Counted from the stretch's first letter, positions 55,244 through 63,628 are shown. The stretch: 64,000 nt of DNA from Chloroflexota bacterium (GCA_016208315.1 JACQYF010000176.1:1-64000), one strand, 5' to 3'. Notes: a model not told the origin generated them from the letters alone. Translations and numbers: made by a program.

Positions 55244-56107
55244 CTACGGAGCGTCTACATCCCATTTCTTGCGAGGTCTTTTGAACGTCCCTAAACCGGG
55301 CTTGAAGGTCTTGTCGTCAAGAAATTGCTTAAAGCCCTCTTCGCGCTCTTCTCCGGCGACGAACCAAAGCTGCTCCTGCTTGGAAATGAGATAGTCTTCC
55401 GCCAAGTCCCAGTCAAGCTGCTGCACTCGCTTGAAGGCATCTTTGGCCGCCTTGACTACGGCAGGACCTTTCTCCAAGAGGACATCGGCCAACTCGCGAA
55501 CGCGTTCACGTAACTGTTCTTTAGGGACCGCTTCATTGACCAGGCCCATCTCTGCGGCCTTGCGACCGTCGAACAACTTGCCGGTCATGATGTAGTAGAG
55601 CGCATCTCGGGTCCGGATCGTCTCCGCCAAGGCGCGGCTTACATTGCCAGCCGGGAGGATGCCCCAGTTTACCTCGGACAAGCCGAACTGGGCGTCCTCG
55701 GCGGCGATGGCAAGATCGCATGAAACCACCGGCAGGAATGCGCCGCCGATACACCAGCCGTTGACCATCGCAATCGTCGGTTTCTCAAAGTATCTCAGCC
55801 GGCGCCACTGCCATTCCCAGTTGAGTCGGCGCACTTTCACGTTCACAATGCGCGGCTGGTCCTTCATATCCCGAAAGTACTCTTTGATGTCCATACCCGC
55901 CGAGAAGGCCGTCCCTTCTCCGGTCAGAACCATCACGCCGCAACGATCATCGGCCTCGACTTCGTCGAGAATTTCCAGCATGCGGAGACTCAGCGCCGGA
56001 CTAAGCGCATTGCGCTTTTCCGGGCGATTCAGGGTGACCCACGCCACCCCCTTTTCGTATTCGAGCCGAACGAGGTTCTTGTCTACTTTCGTAAGATCAA
56101 ACGCCAT
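55244..56107 (-). CDS. ech: 4-Hydroxycinnamoyl-CoA hydratase-lyase (feruloyl-CoA to vanillin)
   Basis: A 287-residue crotonase-fold enzyme with segments characteristic of HCHL rather than generic enoyl-CoA hydratases: LNRPEKRNALSPALS, SAGMDIKEYFRDM, KPTIAMVNGWCIGGAF, FGLSEVNWGILPAG, YYIMTGKLFDGRKAAEMGLV and KQFLDDKTFKPGL. The residues known to matter in the Pseudomonas enzyme have counterparts here (Tyr77, Glu145, Tyr239). It hydrates feruloyl-, coumaroyl- or caffeoyl-CoA and cleaves the product to the aromatic aldehyde and acetyl-CoA. Comparison is from memory of the family, so substrate preference needs assay. Lies between the MoaD-like gene and the C_GCAxxG_C_C gene. Confidence 0.88.
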   Translation of the reverse strand: MAFDLTKVDKNLVRLEYEKGVAWVTLNRPEKRNALSPALSLRMLEILDEVEADDRCGVMVLTGEGTAFSAGMDIKEYFRDMKDQPRIVNVKVRRLNWEWQWRRLRYFEKPTIAMVNGWCIGGAFLPVVSCDLAIAAEDAQFGLSEVNWGILPAGNVSRALAETIRTRDALYYIMTGKLFDGRKAAEMGLVNEAVPKEQLRERVRELADVLLEKGPAVVKAAKDAFKRVQQLDWDLAEDYLISKQEQLWFVAGEEREEGFKQFLDDKTFKPGLGTFKRPRKKWDVDAP

Positions 56108-56127
56108 GATTTCATTCTCCTTGAAAA

Positions 56128-56415
56128 TTATCCGCCCGAGACAGGCGGGAGTATCAAGACCTCATCCCCGTCTTTCAGCGGTGTCTTTATGCCTTCAAGA
56201 TAGTGAATTGTCTGGCCGTTGACCATGATCTGCACATAAGGAAGAACGGCGCCGCTGTCAGGATCAAACAGGCGGGCGGAGAGGTTGTCTCCCCACCTTT
56301 CCGTAACGAAGGTCAGGAAATCCGCTACCGTCGTTCCCTGGGGAAGATCAATCTCGGTCCGGCTCTGGCCGACTATATCTTTGAGTCCCAGAATCGTGTG
56401 CAGCGTAATCTTCAT
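56128..56415 (-). CDS. MoaD/ThiS-like protein linked to the aldehyde oxidoreductase
   Basis: A 95-residue ubiquitin-like protein (MKITLHTILGLKDIVG, IDLPQGTTVADFLTFV, VQIMVNGQTIHYLEGIKTPL) ending in PPVSGG, the Gly-Gly tail needed for thiocarboxylate activation. Such paralogues of MoaD are commonly paired with tungsten aldehyde oxidoreductases, where they probably serve assembly of the metallopterin site. Starts 11 bases downstream of the AOR stop. Confidence 0.85.
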   Translation of the reverse strand: MKITLHTILGLKDIVGQSRTEIDLPQGTTVADFLTFVTERWGDNLSARLFDPDSGAVLPYVQIMVNGQTIHYLEGIKTPLKDGDEVLILPPVSGG

Positions 56416-56426
56416 TGCGTGGACGC

Positions 56427-58301
56427 CTACAATCTCAACGCAGCCGCAGCGTATGCTAGTCGTAGATCGGTGAGCTTTTCTCGGGTGGGTGTTCCTGTCT
56501 TGACATCCCAGCCGCGCAATGAGTAGTACTCGTCAAGCATCTTGTCCAGGTCTTGTCTACGGAGCACCTGTCCCTTGGAGCCGCCGGCCCTCAGGGGTTC
56601 TGTCATCAGTCTTTCGGGCAAGGTGTCATCCGCGCGCGTGAAACCTTCCCGGACATTAAAGGCCTTGGCGAGGTTGTTGACCCGTTCGCCCACTTGCAGT
56701 ACCTCTTCAGGGGTGAAGGACAGACCCGTCACCGCCTCCATGAGCGTTGCCGTGTTCTGACACGCCGTCGCGGGCACAGCCATATCGAGGAGGAAGGCGC
56801 ACATGGTAGCGCAATCCAGGGTCGCTGTCCGGACATCCTGGTTCCAGATGGTGAGCTTGCCCTTGTCCTCTAGGGCGAAGCGGTCCACCTGCCAGGGGAT
56901 CGGGACGCCAAAGACCTCCTGAAAAGCATAGCCCCTACAGTGATCGGCCCCGGTGTAAGAGGTGGCATATCCAAGACCGTGGGCTTTGAGCGCCCGCACG
57001 TCGTAGCCGGGAAGTTCAAGCCCCTTGACCTGCATGGCGTACTTTTCCGTACCTTTCCCAATTCTCCGCGCGGCCGCAAGCGTGCCGTCGGCAAGGACAT
57101 CCCCTAGACCGTCACGGAACGCGATCTTACGCAAGACCCTCAGCATGGCTTCCGCGTTGCCGAAAGACAAGTCAATGCCGTCAGTCTCCTTGAGCGTGAG
57201 GATGCCCTTCTCGAAGAGTTCCATGGCGAACGCAATGGTCACGCCTGCAGAAATGGTGTCGAGGCCCAATTCGTCAGCCAGCCGGTCGGCGGCGATGATG
57301 GGATCCACCTCGCCGATACCGACGACGCTTCCAAAGGAGTAAACCGTTTCAAAGTCGGGACCCTCCGTGAGGATGCCGGCGTACGGGCCTGTTTGGGCGA
57401 GCTTCAACTGACTGCAGCCGACGGGGCATTCGTGGCAGTGTTCCCGGCCCACCTTTCGGGTCGCTTGCGCGTCTCGGCCGATCCCTTCGACGGGAACGAA
57501 CTCGCCCGTTGCGGACCAGTTTTTTGCCGGAAGGACGCCCATGGCGCCGGTGAGGTCCGTGACCATGGGTGTGCCGTGATGAGAGAACTCGGGATAGAGA
57601 ACGGGGCTGTCCTTGAATGCCATGAGCAACGCGGTTCTGGCTGTCTTGTACTTGTCCTCGGAGCCGATAGCCACGGTATCGGTTCCTCGGATCGCAAGCG
57701 CCTTCAAGTTCTTGGATCCCATCACGGCGCCGAGGCCCTTGCGTCCGACGGCTCTGCGTTCGTTGATGATGCATGCCATCCGGCTCAGGTGCTCTCCGGC
57801 AGGACCAATGCAACACACGCGCACATTTTGGTCGCTTAATTCGTTCTTGATGATTTGCTGGCAATCGAAGGTCAGGGTCCCCCAGCAATGACTCGCGTCA
57901 CGGAACCGCACGTCCTTGCCCGTGATGGCAACGTAGGTTGGTTTGTCCGCCTTCCCTTCGACGATGATTGCATCCCACCCGGCATACTTTATCTCGGTGG
58001 GGAACTCGCCTCCTGACAAAGCCATACCGACAGCGCCGGTGAGAGGCGACTTGCCTGTCACTGCCATCCTGCTCGCGCAGGGAACGCCGGCGCCGGTGAA
58101 AGGCCCCGGCGCAAAGACGAGTATGTTGTCGGGTCCGAGGGGATCTATGCCTGGCTTGACCTCGTCGAAGAGGTGCTTGATGCCAAAACCCGCTCCGCCG
58201 ATGAAATCCCGCGCCATTTCCTCCGGCAATCGTTCTTCTCGTGATGTGCTGTTGCTGAGATTGATGCGGAGTACCTTACCCGCATACCCTCCGGAATACA
58301 T
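56427..58301 (-). CDS. aor: Aldehyde:ferredoxin oxidoreductase, tungsten type
   Basis: A 624-residue AOR-family enzyme, the family's normal length. It oxidises aldehydes to acids with ferredoxin as acceptor using a W (or Mo) bis-pterin and one [4Fe-4S] cluster. Seen: MYSGGYAGKVLRINLSNSTS, FIGGAGFGIKHLFDEV, SRMAVTGKSPLTGAVGMALS, VMGSKNLKALAIRG, and the cluster cysteines in REHCHECPVGCSQLKL plus a later Cys in LDCATMCAFLLD. In this operon vanillin or 4-hydroxybenzaldehyde from the hydratase-lyase is the obvious substrate. No FAD or ferredoxin subunit is encoded next to it, so it resembles the simple archaeal type rather than the multi-subunit Aromatoleum type. Confidence 0.92.
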   Translation of the reverse strand: MYSGGYAGKVLRINLSNSTSREERLPEEMARDFIGGAGFGIKHLFDEVKPGIDPLGPDNILVFAPGPFTGAGVPCASRMAVTGKSPLTGAVGMALSGGEFPTEIKYAGWDAIIVEGKADKPTYVAITGKDVRFRDASHCWGTLTFDCQQIIKNELSDQNVRVCCIGPAGEHLSRMACIINERRAVGRKGLGAVMGSKNLKALAIRGTDTVAIGSEDKYKTARTALLMAFKDSPVLYPEFSHHGTPMVTDLTGAMGVLPAKNWSATGEFVPVEGIGRDAQATRKVGREHCHECPVGCSQLKLAQTGPYAGILTEGPDFETVYSFGSVVGIGEVDPIIAADRLADELGLDTISAGVTIAFAMELFEKGILTLKETDGIDLSFGNAEAMLRVLRKIAFRDGLGDVLADGTLAAARRIGKGTEKYAMQVKGLELPGYDVRALKAHGLGYATSYTGADHCRGYAFQEVFGVPIPWQVDRFALEDKGKLTIWNQDVRTATLDCATMCAFLLDMAVPATACQNTATLMEAVTGLSFTPEEVLQVGERVNNLAKAFNVREGFTRADDTLPERLMTEPLRAGGSKGQVLRRQDLDKMLDEYYSLRGWDVKTGTPTREKLTDLRLAYAAAALRL

Positions 58302-58320
58302 GTCTGCCCTCCTTAATTGG

Positions 58321-58341
58321 GCAGGGTGACCCCGCCCCTAC
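58321..58341. repeat. GTAGGGGCGGGG-family palindrome, partial copy
   Basis: The right arm plus part of the left (GCAGGGTGACCCCGCCCCTA) of the palindrome found complete at 27178. It abuts the stop codon of the MoaF-like gene. Confidence 0.8.
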
Positions 58342-59129
58342 TAAATTGGCTGTGCGTCAAGCGGATAGAAGGCCATCGAGAGCTTGGTGATCAACGCGCC
58401 GGCGGGCGTATTGGCGATGGCGCCGTCTTCGCCGATGGCAAAGAACTTGCCGGTGGACCGCATCTGGTCCCAGTTGTAGAAGAACACGGTCGAGACCGGC
58501 AGGCCGAATTCGCGAAAGCAAAAAATGTACTGATTGTCGTCGAACTTGAACACCGTGGCGAGATCAACATCGCTTTCGCCCCGCAGCGGTCCGCGAATGC
58601 ACTGCCAGCAATAGCGCTGCGAACTCAGATAGATGTGCTCAAAGCATTGCGTGGGGCTATAAGAATATATCCCGCGTAAGCCGATCAGGTCGCGCGTCGG
58701 AGCGGGCTTGCGTCCAGTCGGCGGAATGGCCGGATTGCCGAGCACGCCCGGCGCGAACTCGTGGAGCGCGCGCGGCTCTTTGCCAACATCGCCTTCGCGC
58801 ATGATCGTGCGGACCGCTAGCACTTGACGCGTTTGGGTATTGACGATGAAGGTCTGCGACTCGCGCGGCTGGTGTAGAAAAGTCAGGTCAACGAAATACG
58901 TGTGCGCGGCCACCTCTACCACTTGACACCAGTCTGTGCCGCGCTCGCCGTCGCTTTGCCACACAACCTGGTTGCGGTCCGCGAACTCGAGAGCAAAGCA
59001 TCGCCCCGAATCGAGCGTGATCGTCATCTGTTGGTTCACCAGCGCAGTGGTCTGCGGCAGGCGATTCGCCGCCAATTCCGACGCATAGTCCTCGTACTTG
59101 TAATTCGTGCTGCCTTCTTCTTGAGGCAT
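58341..59129 (-). CDS. MoaF-like lipocalin-fold protein
   Basis: A 262-residue, mostly beta protein with two related halves. The pattern (LALEFADRN-type strand with VVWQSDGERGTDWCQVVEV, HTYFVDLTFLHQPRESQTFI, IYSYSPTQCFEHIYLSSQRY, CFREFGLPVSTVFFYNWDQM) resembles the MoaF family, first found beside monoamine oxidase genes and still without firm function. Calycin-fold proteins can bind small aromatics, so a binding or accessory role for phenolics is possible; this is inference. It lies between the AOR and SDR genes, one base after the SDR stop. Confidence 0.6.
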   Translation of the reverse strand: MPQEEGSTNYKYEDYASELAANRLPQTTALVNQQMTITLDSGRCFALEFADRNQVVWQSDGERGTDWCQVVEVAAHTYFVDLTFLHQPRESQTFIVNTQTRQVLAVRTIMREGDVGKEPRALHEFAPGVLGNPAIPPTGRKPAPTRDLIGLRGIYSYSPTQCFEHIYLSSQRYCWQCIRGPLRGESDVDLATVFKFDDNQYIFCFREFGLPVSTVFFYNWDQMRSTGKFFAIGEDGAIANTPAGALITKLSMAFYPLDAQPI

Positions 59130-59130
59130 G

Positions 59131-59952
59131 TCACACTCCCCACCGGACGCCGGCGTTGCTAACCGCAGCTCCGGCTACGTCAACAATTGCCGCGCCGCCA
59201 TCAAGCAGCAAAACAGACCCGGTCATAAAGGTCGAATCATCGCTGGCGAGGTAACTGCAAATGCCGGTGATCTCGTCAGGATTCGCCGTCCGCCTCAGGG
59301 GAACCATCGAAGCGATACACTTGAAGACGCCGTCCAGATCGGTGCCGAGTACGTCGGCAAGCGGGCTGAGCGATTTTTCTAGCATCGCCGTCCGCGTGCC
59401 TCCCGGACACACGACATTGCAGCGAATCTTGGATGGACCGAAATCCAGCGCGACCTGCTGCGTGAGCATGATGAGAGCCGCTTTGGACGTGCAGTAGGCG
59501 GGCATGCCCGGCAGGCAGCGCAAGCCGCCCAGTGAAGCAATGTTGATGATCGAACCGCCGCCCCCCTTTGTCATGTGCGGTATTGCCGCCTTCATCATGT
59601 ACATGGGACCGGTGACATTCGTTTCGAGGACGCTGTGCCAGAGCTCGGGATCAATGTCCACGACGGTCGTCCCGCCGGGATCAATCGCCGCGTTATTCAC
59701 CAGCACGTCGAGCTTGCCGCCGAAGGCGAGCGCGCCATCCACTATTCGCCGCACGTCCTCCAGTTTCGTTACATCTCCCGCGCACGCGGCCACGGTCCCC
59801 GCCGGCAGTGATCGCGCCACCTCGTCGAGCATCTGCTGGCGGCGACCGGTTATGCATATCTTCGCGCCATCGGTGACGAACCGCTTGGCAATCGCCGCGC
59901 CGATGCCCGTACCCGCGCCGGTAATGAGCGCCACCTTGCCGTCAAGTTTCAT
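59131..59952 (-). CDS. Short-chain dehydrogenase/reductase
   Basis: A 273-residue classical SDR. Cofactor motif VALITGAGTGIGAAIAKRF, NNAAIDPGG, catalytic Ser in IINIASLGG and Tyr/Lys in PAYCTSKAALIML; PGGTRTAML follows. ATG 59952 is chosen because GGGGA lies six bases before it and the family start (MKLDGKVALIT) fits. In the aromatic cluster it may act on an alcohol or ring-oxidation product, for example oxidising the 3-hydroxy-acyl-CoA in a non-cleaving side route; the substrate is not evident. Confidence 0.9.
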   Translation of the reverse strand: MKLDGKVALITGAGTGIGAAIAKRFVTDGAKICITGRRQQMLDEVARSLPAGTVAACAGDVTKLEDVRRIVDGALAFGGKLDVLVNNAAIDPGGTTVVDIDPELWHSVLETNVTGPMYMMKAAIPHMTKGGGGSIINIASLGGLRCLPGMPAYCTSKAALIMLTQQVALDFGPSKIRCNVVCPGGTRTAMLEKSLSPLADVLGTDLDGVFKCIASMVPLRRTANPDEITGICSYLASDDSTFMTGSVLLLDGGAAIVDVAGAAVSNAGVRWGV

Positions 59953-59971
59953 GTGGATTCCCCGGTGCATT

Positions 59972-60066
59972 CGTAAACACGTACACAAGTAAACAGGGAA
60001 ACAAGTAAACAAGTAGACAAGTGCCCTGTGTACCTGTGTACCTGGATACCTGTATACTTGTTTACG
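59972..60066. repeat. ACAAGTAAACA / ACAGGTACAC palindromic repeat, copy 2
   Basis: Units such as AAACAAGTAAACAAGTAGAC pair with TGTGTACCTGTGTACCTGG and GTATACTTGTTTAC across about 95 bp. It supplies the TAA stop of the alcohol dehydrogenase gene and resembles the block at 52883-52950. Confidence 0.85.
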
Positions 60067-61159
60067 GTCGCAAAATTGGTTTGATCACGCGCCCTTTTTC
60101 CATTTCTTCGACCGCGTGATTGATTTCGTCGAATGGGTAGAATTTGACGAGCCGGTCAAATGGGAATCGCCCCTGGCAGTACAGATCAACCAGTTTGGGG
60201 ATGAACAGGTCTGGAATCGAATCGCCTTCGATGATGCCTCGCACCGTCCGGCCGTTCATGATCTTGTCCATGTCGAGCGCGACCTCTGTGCCAGGCGCAA
60301 CGACCCCTAGCAGTCCGCAGACTCCCAGACGCGGCAGACAATCCACCGCTTGCCGCAGCACCCTGGGATTGCCGACACACTCTAGCACGAATTCCGCGCC
60401 GCCGCCGGTGATGTCCAGAATCTGCTGAACCGGGTCCGTTTCGCTTGCGTTCACGGTATGCGTTGCGCCCAACTCGCGTGCCGTCTTCAGCCGGTCGGGA
60501 TGCACGTCCACGGCGATGATGGTCGTGCAGCCGCACACGACCGCGCCGAGCAATGCGCTGAGGCCCACCGTGCCAACGCCAAAGATCGCGATGGACGAAC
60601 CGGGACGGGGATGCAGTGTGTTCATTACCGCGCCCGCGCCGGTTTGAACGCCGCACCCTAAAGGTCCAAGGATTTCGAGGGGGACATCATTTCGCACCTT
60701 GACGACATTGCGTTCATTCGCCAGCGCGTAATCGGCGAAGGACGACTGGGTGAAGAAATTGCCGTGGATGACCTGATCGCCCCGTCGCAAGGTCGTACTG
60801 CCGTCCGGCCGCGCGCCGTGGAAATTGTGGAGGAAGAGATTCACGCAATAGGAGGGCTTGCCCGCTTTGCACGGTGGACACGCCCCGCAGGAGTTGAAGG
60901 TCAATACAACGTGATCGCCCGGCTTGACCTTGGTTACCCGCGCGCCCACCCGTTCGACGACGCCGGCGCCTTCATGTCCAAACACACTGGGCGGCGGCGG
61001 GATCGGCATGTGCCCGTCCCGCGCGCCCAAATCGGTGTGGCAAATGCCCGCGCCGGCAATCCGCACCACCACCTCATCGTCATTCGGCTCACTCAGTTGC
61101 AGTCGCTCCAGACTAAACTTGCCTGATGTCTCAAAAATTACAGCGGCGTTGATTTCCAT
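60062..61159 (-). CDS. Zinc-dependent aryl-alcohol-type dehydrogenase
   Basis: A 365-residue MDR-family enzyme. Catalytic zinc ligands in AGAGICHTDLGARDGH and GHEGAGVVERVG; structural zinc Cys cluster in NSCGACPPCKAGKPSYCVNL; NAD-binding IAIFGVGTVGLSALLGAVVC with Asp in IIAVDVHPDR. The layout matches benzyl/aryl-alcohol dehydrogenases, and in the cluster it could interconvert vanillyl alcohol and vanillin. ATG 61159 has GGAGGAC just upstream; the longer frame overlaps livF and is rejected. Confidence 0.9.
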   Translation of the reverse strand: MEINAAVIFETSGKFSLERLQLSEPNDDEVVVRIAGAGICHTDLGARDGHMPIPPPPSVFGHEGAGVVERVGARVTKVKPGDHVVLTFNSCGACPPCKAGKPSYCVNLFLHNFHGARPDGSTTLRRGDQVIHGNFFTQSSFADYALANERNVVKVRNDVPLEILGPLGCGVQTGAGAVMNTLHPRPGSSIAIFGVGTVGLSALLGAVVCGCTTIIAVDVHPDRLKTARELGATHTVNASETDPVQQILDITGGGAEFVLECVGNPRVLRQAVDCLPRLGVCGLLGVVAPGTEVALDMDKIMNGRTVRGIIEGDSIPDLFIPKLVDLYCQGRFPFDRLVKFYPFDEINHAVEEMEKGRVIKPILRP

Positions 61160-61169
61160 TGCTGTCCTC

Positions 61170-61874
61170 CTACAACCCCATATACGCTTTCCGCACGTAA
61201 TCGCTTTGCAGTAGTTCGGCGCAATCCCCTTCGAGGCAGACGTGCCCGTTTTCGAGCACGTACGCGCGATCGGCGATCTCCAAGGAATGTTTGACGTTTT
61301 GCTCGATGAGCAAAATAGTAATTCCCTGGTCGCGCAGCCCGCGAATGATGCCAAAGATTTCTGCCACCAACAGCGGCGCGAGACCGTACGAGAGTTCGTC
61401 GAACATGCACAGCCGCGGTTTGGACATTAGGCCGCGACCGATCGCGAGCATTTGGCGCTCGCCGCCGCTCAACGTCCGCGCCAATTGCCTCTCCCGTTCC
61501 TTGAGCCGGGGAAAAAGGTCAAAGACTTGCTTGAGCGTTTGTTGCTTTTCTTTCCAAGCATGATGGGGATACGCGCCCATCTCCAAGTTCTCGCGCACCG
61601 ACATATCGGGAAAGAGCTTGCTTCCTTCGGGGACCTGAGAAATACCCAAATCCACAATGGCGTGCGCCGACAAACCATCTATCCGCTTGCCGAGGAACTC
61701 GACGCTGCCGGCCGCGGGACGCAGCACTCCGCAGACCGTATTCAGCAGGGTTGTTTTGCCGGCGCCGTTCGCGCCAACCAGCGCGACGATTTCGCCTTCC
61801 TCGATTCTGAGGCACACTTCCCACAGCGCCTGAATCTTGCCGTAACGAGTGTCTATCTGGTTAACCTGCAGCAT
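61170..61874 (-). CDS. livF: Branched-chain-type ABC transporter ATPase (LivF)
   Basis: A 234-residue ATPase. Walker A VALVGANGAGKTTLLNTVCG, Q-loop SQVPEGSKLFPDMSVRENLE, signature LSGGERQMLAIGRGLMSKPR, D in CMFDELSYGLAP, and H-loop replaced by EQN (LLIEQNVKHSL), which is normal for LivF. ATG 61874 overlaps the livG stop by 14 bases. With livG, livM and livH it makes a hydrophobic-amino-acid-type importer; such importers also carry hydroxycinnamates, as known for Rhodopseudomonas CouPSTW. Confidence 0.93.
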   Translation of the reverse strand: MLQVNQIDTRYGKIQALWEVCLRIEEGEIVALVGANGAGKTTLLNTVCGVLRPAAGSVEFLGKRIDGLSAHAIVDLGISQVPEGSKLFPDMSVRENLEMGAYPHHAWKEKQQTLKQVFDLFPRLKERERQLARTLSGGERQMLAIGRGLMSKPRLCMFDELSYGLAPLLVAEIFGIIRGLRDQGITILLIEQNVKHSLEIADRAYVLENGHVCLEGDCAELLQSDYVRKAYMGL

Positions 61875-62598
61875 AAGCCGATTCTCCCAAGTAGACCTCG
61901 ACGACGGTCTTGCTCGTGGCGATCTCTTGCGGCGTGCCTTCCGCAATCTTTTCGCCGTGATGGAGCACGATGATCCGGTCGCAGACATTCATAATGGCCT
62001 TCATCACATGCTCGATCATCAAGATCGTAATTCCCTTATCCCGAATCTGGGTCACCATCTCCATTGCCTGCGCAACCTCGGTGGGGTTCAACCCGGCCAT
62101 CAATTCGTCCAGCAACAGCAGTTCCGGCTGCGTGGCGAGTGCTCTGGCGACCTCCAGTCTTTTCTGATTCGCGAGCGTCAAATCCTTCGCGAGGGTCGCG
62201 CTCATCGCCGACAAACCGGTAAAATCCAATAGCTCCATGGCCTCCTGAGCGGCATCGGCCGACGATACGCTCCGTGACTTGCCAAACAGCGCGCCGAGCA
62301 ACACATTGTCGCGCGCCGACAGGGTCCCAAAGATGTGGACCGCTTGAAACGTTCTGGCCACGCCTCCGTGACAGATTTGGTGTGGTTTGACGCCGCTGAT
62401 TTTCTTGCCTTTGAATCTGATCTCACCCGAATCAGGAACCAGCGCGCCCGAAATCAGATTGAACAGCGTGGTTTTGCCGGCCCCATTCGGACCGATCAGA
62501 CCGACGACTTGGCCTTGGTCCACGTTAAAGTCTACACGGGACACCGCCGCCAAACCCCCAAAATTCTTGGTCACCCGCTCGCTTTCCAGAATTTGCAT
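61861..62598 (-). CDS. livG: Branched-chain-type ABC transporter ATPase (LivG)
   Basis: A 245-residue ATPase. Walker A VGLIGPNGAGKTTLFNLISG, Q-loop RTFQAVHIFGTLSARDNVLL, signature region KDLTLANQKRLEVARALATQ (the LSGGQ is degenerate here, a little more so than the usual LivG LPYGxQR form), Walker B ELLLLDELMAGLNPTE, H in MIEHVMKAIMNVCDRII. ATG 62598 is chosen from the family start; the open frame extends upstream into the repeat at 62611. Confidence 0.92.
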   Translation of the reverse strand: MQILESERVTKNFGGLAAVSRVDFNVDQGQVVGLIGPNGAGKTTLFNLISGALVPDSGEIRFKGKKISGVKPHQICHGGVARTFQAVHIFGTLSARDNVLLGALFGKSRSVSSADAAQEAMELLDFTGLSAMSATLAKDLTLANQKRLEVARALATQPELLLLDELMAGLNPTEVAQAMEMVTQIRDKGITILMIEHVMKAIMNVCDRIIVLHHGEKIAEGTPQEIATSKTVVEVYLGESAYAAG

Positions 62599-62610
62599 GT
62601 GCTTCACTTT

Positions 62611-62702
62611 GTCATTTCGACGACCGAGGTCGCCACCTCGGTGGGCGCAGCGAGAAATCTCTTGCCCGAAAAGCGAGATCTCGCGCCCCGCTCGCGATGA
62701 CA
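62611..62702. repeat. GTCATTTCGA element, copy 2
   Basis: About 92 bp bounded by GTCATTTCGACGACCGAGGT and GCGATGACA, with CGAGAAATCTCTTG inside, like the element at 27082-27172. It forms the last roughly 30 codons and the stop of livM. Confidence 0.8.
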
Positions 62703-63625
62703 CGCGGAGCAGTTACCCTTTGGATCAGCCCTACCAATCCATTGGGCAGGTACAAGATCGCAATCACCATGATCGCGCCGAACAAGAGCATATAGTAATA
62801 AGGGAACCGGGTGATCAAGATTTCTTCCAGGTAGCCGAAAATAATCGCGCCGACGATGGGGCCGTAAAATTGTCCCATGCCGCCAAAGATCGCCATCAAA
62901 ACGGGCATGAAAGACAAGAGGGGGTTGAAGGCGATGAACGGGTCAATGTACGTCCAGCGCGTCGCCATGATGGCCCCGGCCGCGCCGGTGAAAAACGCGC
63001 TGACGGCGAAGGTGATGACTTTGAGCGCGGTTACGTTGATGCCGATGTGCGCGGCCGCTTGCTCGTTATCGCCAATGCTTTGCAGGGCAAGTCCGAATTT
63101 TGAGCGTCGGATCAGGTAAGCGGTCAGGATCAGGACGGCAAGAATACTGACCATGACGTAATAAACCGTGACGTGATCCACCACGATAACGAACCTGCCG
63201 CGCGTGCCGGTAAAATGAATCTCCCACCACAAGAGCAAATTCTTGATGAGTTCGACCAGTCCAAACGTAAAGATCGCAAAGTAAATCCCCTTGAGGCGCA
63301 GCGTCAGCGCGCCGACGAGCAGCGCCAGACCGAAACTGGCCAGCCCGCCGATCACTACGACGAGCGGCAAGGGTAACATTTTTCCCAGTATGGCGGAGCT
63401 ATAAATGCCGACGCCGAAAAAGGCCGCGGGCGCGAGCGAGACGTAGCCGGTCGGACCCGAGAAGATGACCCAACTCATCGTCAGGACCACATACATAAAG
63501 ATCGCGGTCAGCAGGATGACCGTATAGATCGGAAAGTACGCGGGACCGGTCGCGAACAGGATCACGACAACTCCGAGAAACCCCAGTAGTAACCACGGCC
63601 TTGAAGCGACCCCGAGACGATTCAT
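62612..63625 (-). CDS. livM: Branched-chain-type ABC transporter permease (LivM)
   Basis: A 337-residue inner-membrane permease with eight or nine hydrophobic segments. Family landmarks: GPTGYVSLAPAAFFGVGIYS, ALTLRLKGIYFAIFTFGLVE, SKFGLALQSIGDNEQAAAHI (ATPase-coupling region), FGGMGQFYGPIVGAIIFGYL, LPNGLVGLI. The natural C-terminus would be near residue 305; the Arg-rich tail after it (SGARDLAFRARDFSLRPPRW) is translated from the GTCATTTCGA repeat. Confidence 0.93.
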   Translation of the reverse strand: MNRLGVASRPWLLLGFLGVVVILFATGPAYFPIYTVILLTAIFMYVVLTMSWVIFSGPTGYVSLAPAAFFGVGIYSSAILGKMLPLPLVVVIGGLASFGLALLVGALTLRLKGIYFAIFTFGLVELIKNLLLWWEIHFTGTRGRFVIVVDHVTVYYVMVSILAVLILTAYLIRRSKFGLALQSIGDNEQAAAHIGINVTALKVITFAVSAFFTGAAGAIMATRWTYIDPFIAFNPLLSFMPVLMAIFGGMGQFYGPIVGAIIFGYLEEILITRFPYYYMLLFGAIMVIAILYLPNGLVGLIQRVTAPRVIASGARDLAFRARDFSLRPPRWRPRSSK

Positions 63626-63628
63626 TTC

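Noticed and set aside
55244-56107. Generic fatty-acid enoyl-CoA hydratase
   Set aside because: Segments such as MDIKEYFRD, NGWCIGGAF, SEVNWGI and KQFLDDK, and the Tyr/Glu/Tyr positions, fit hydroxycinnamoyl-CoA hydratase-lyase much better.
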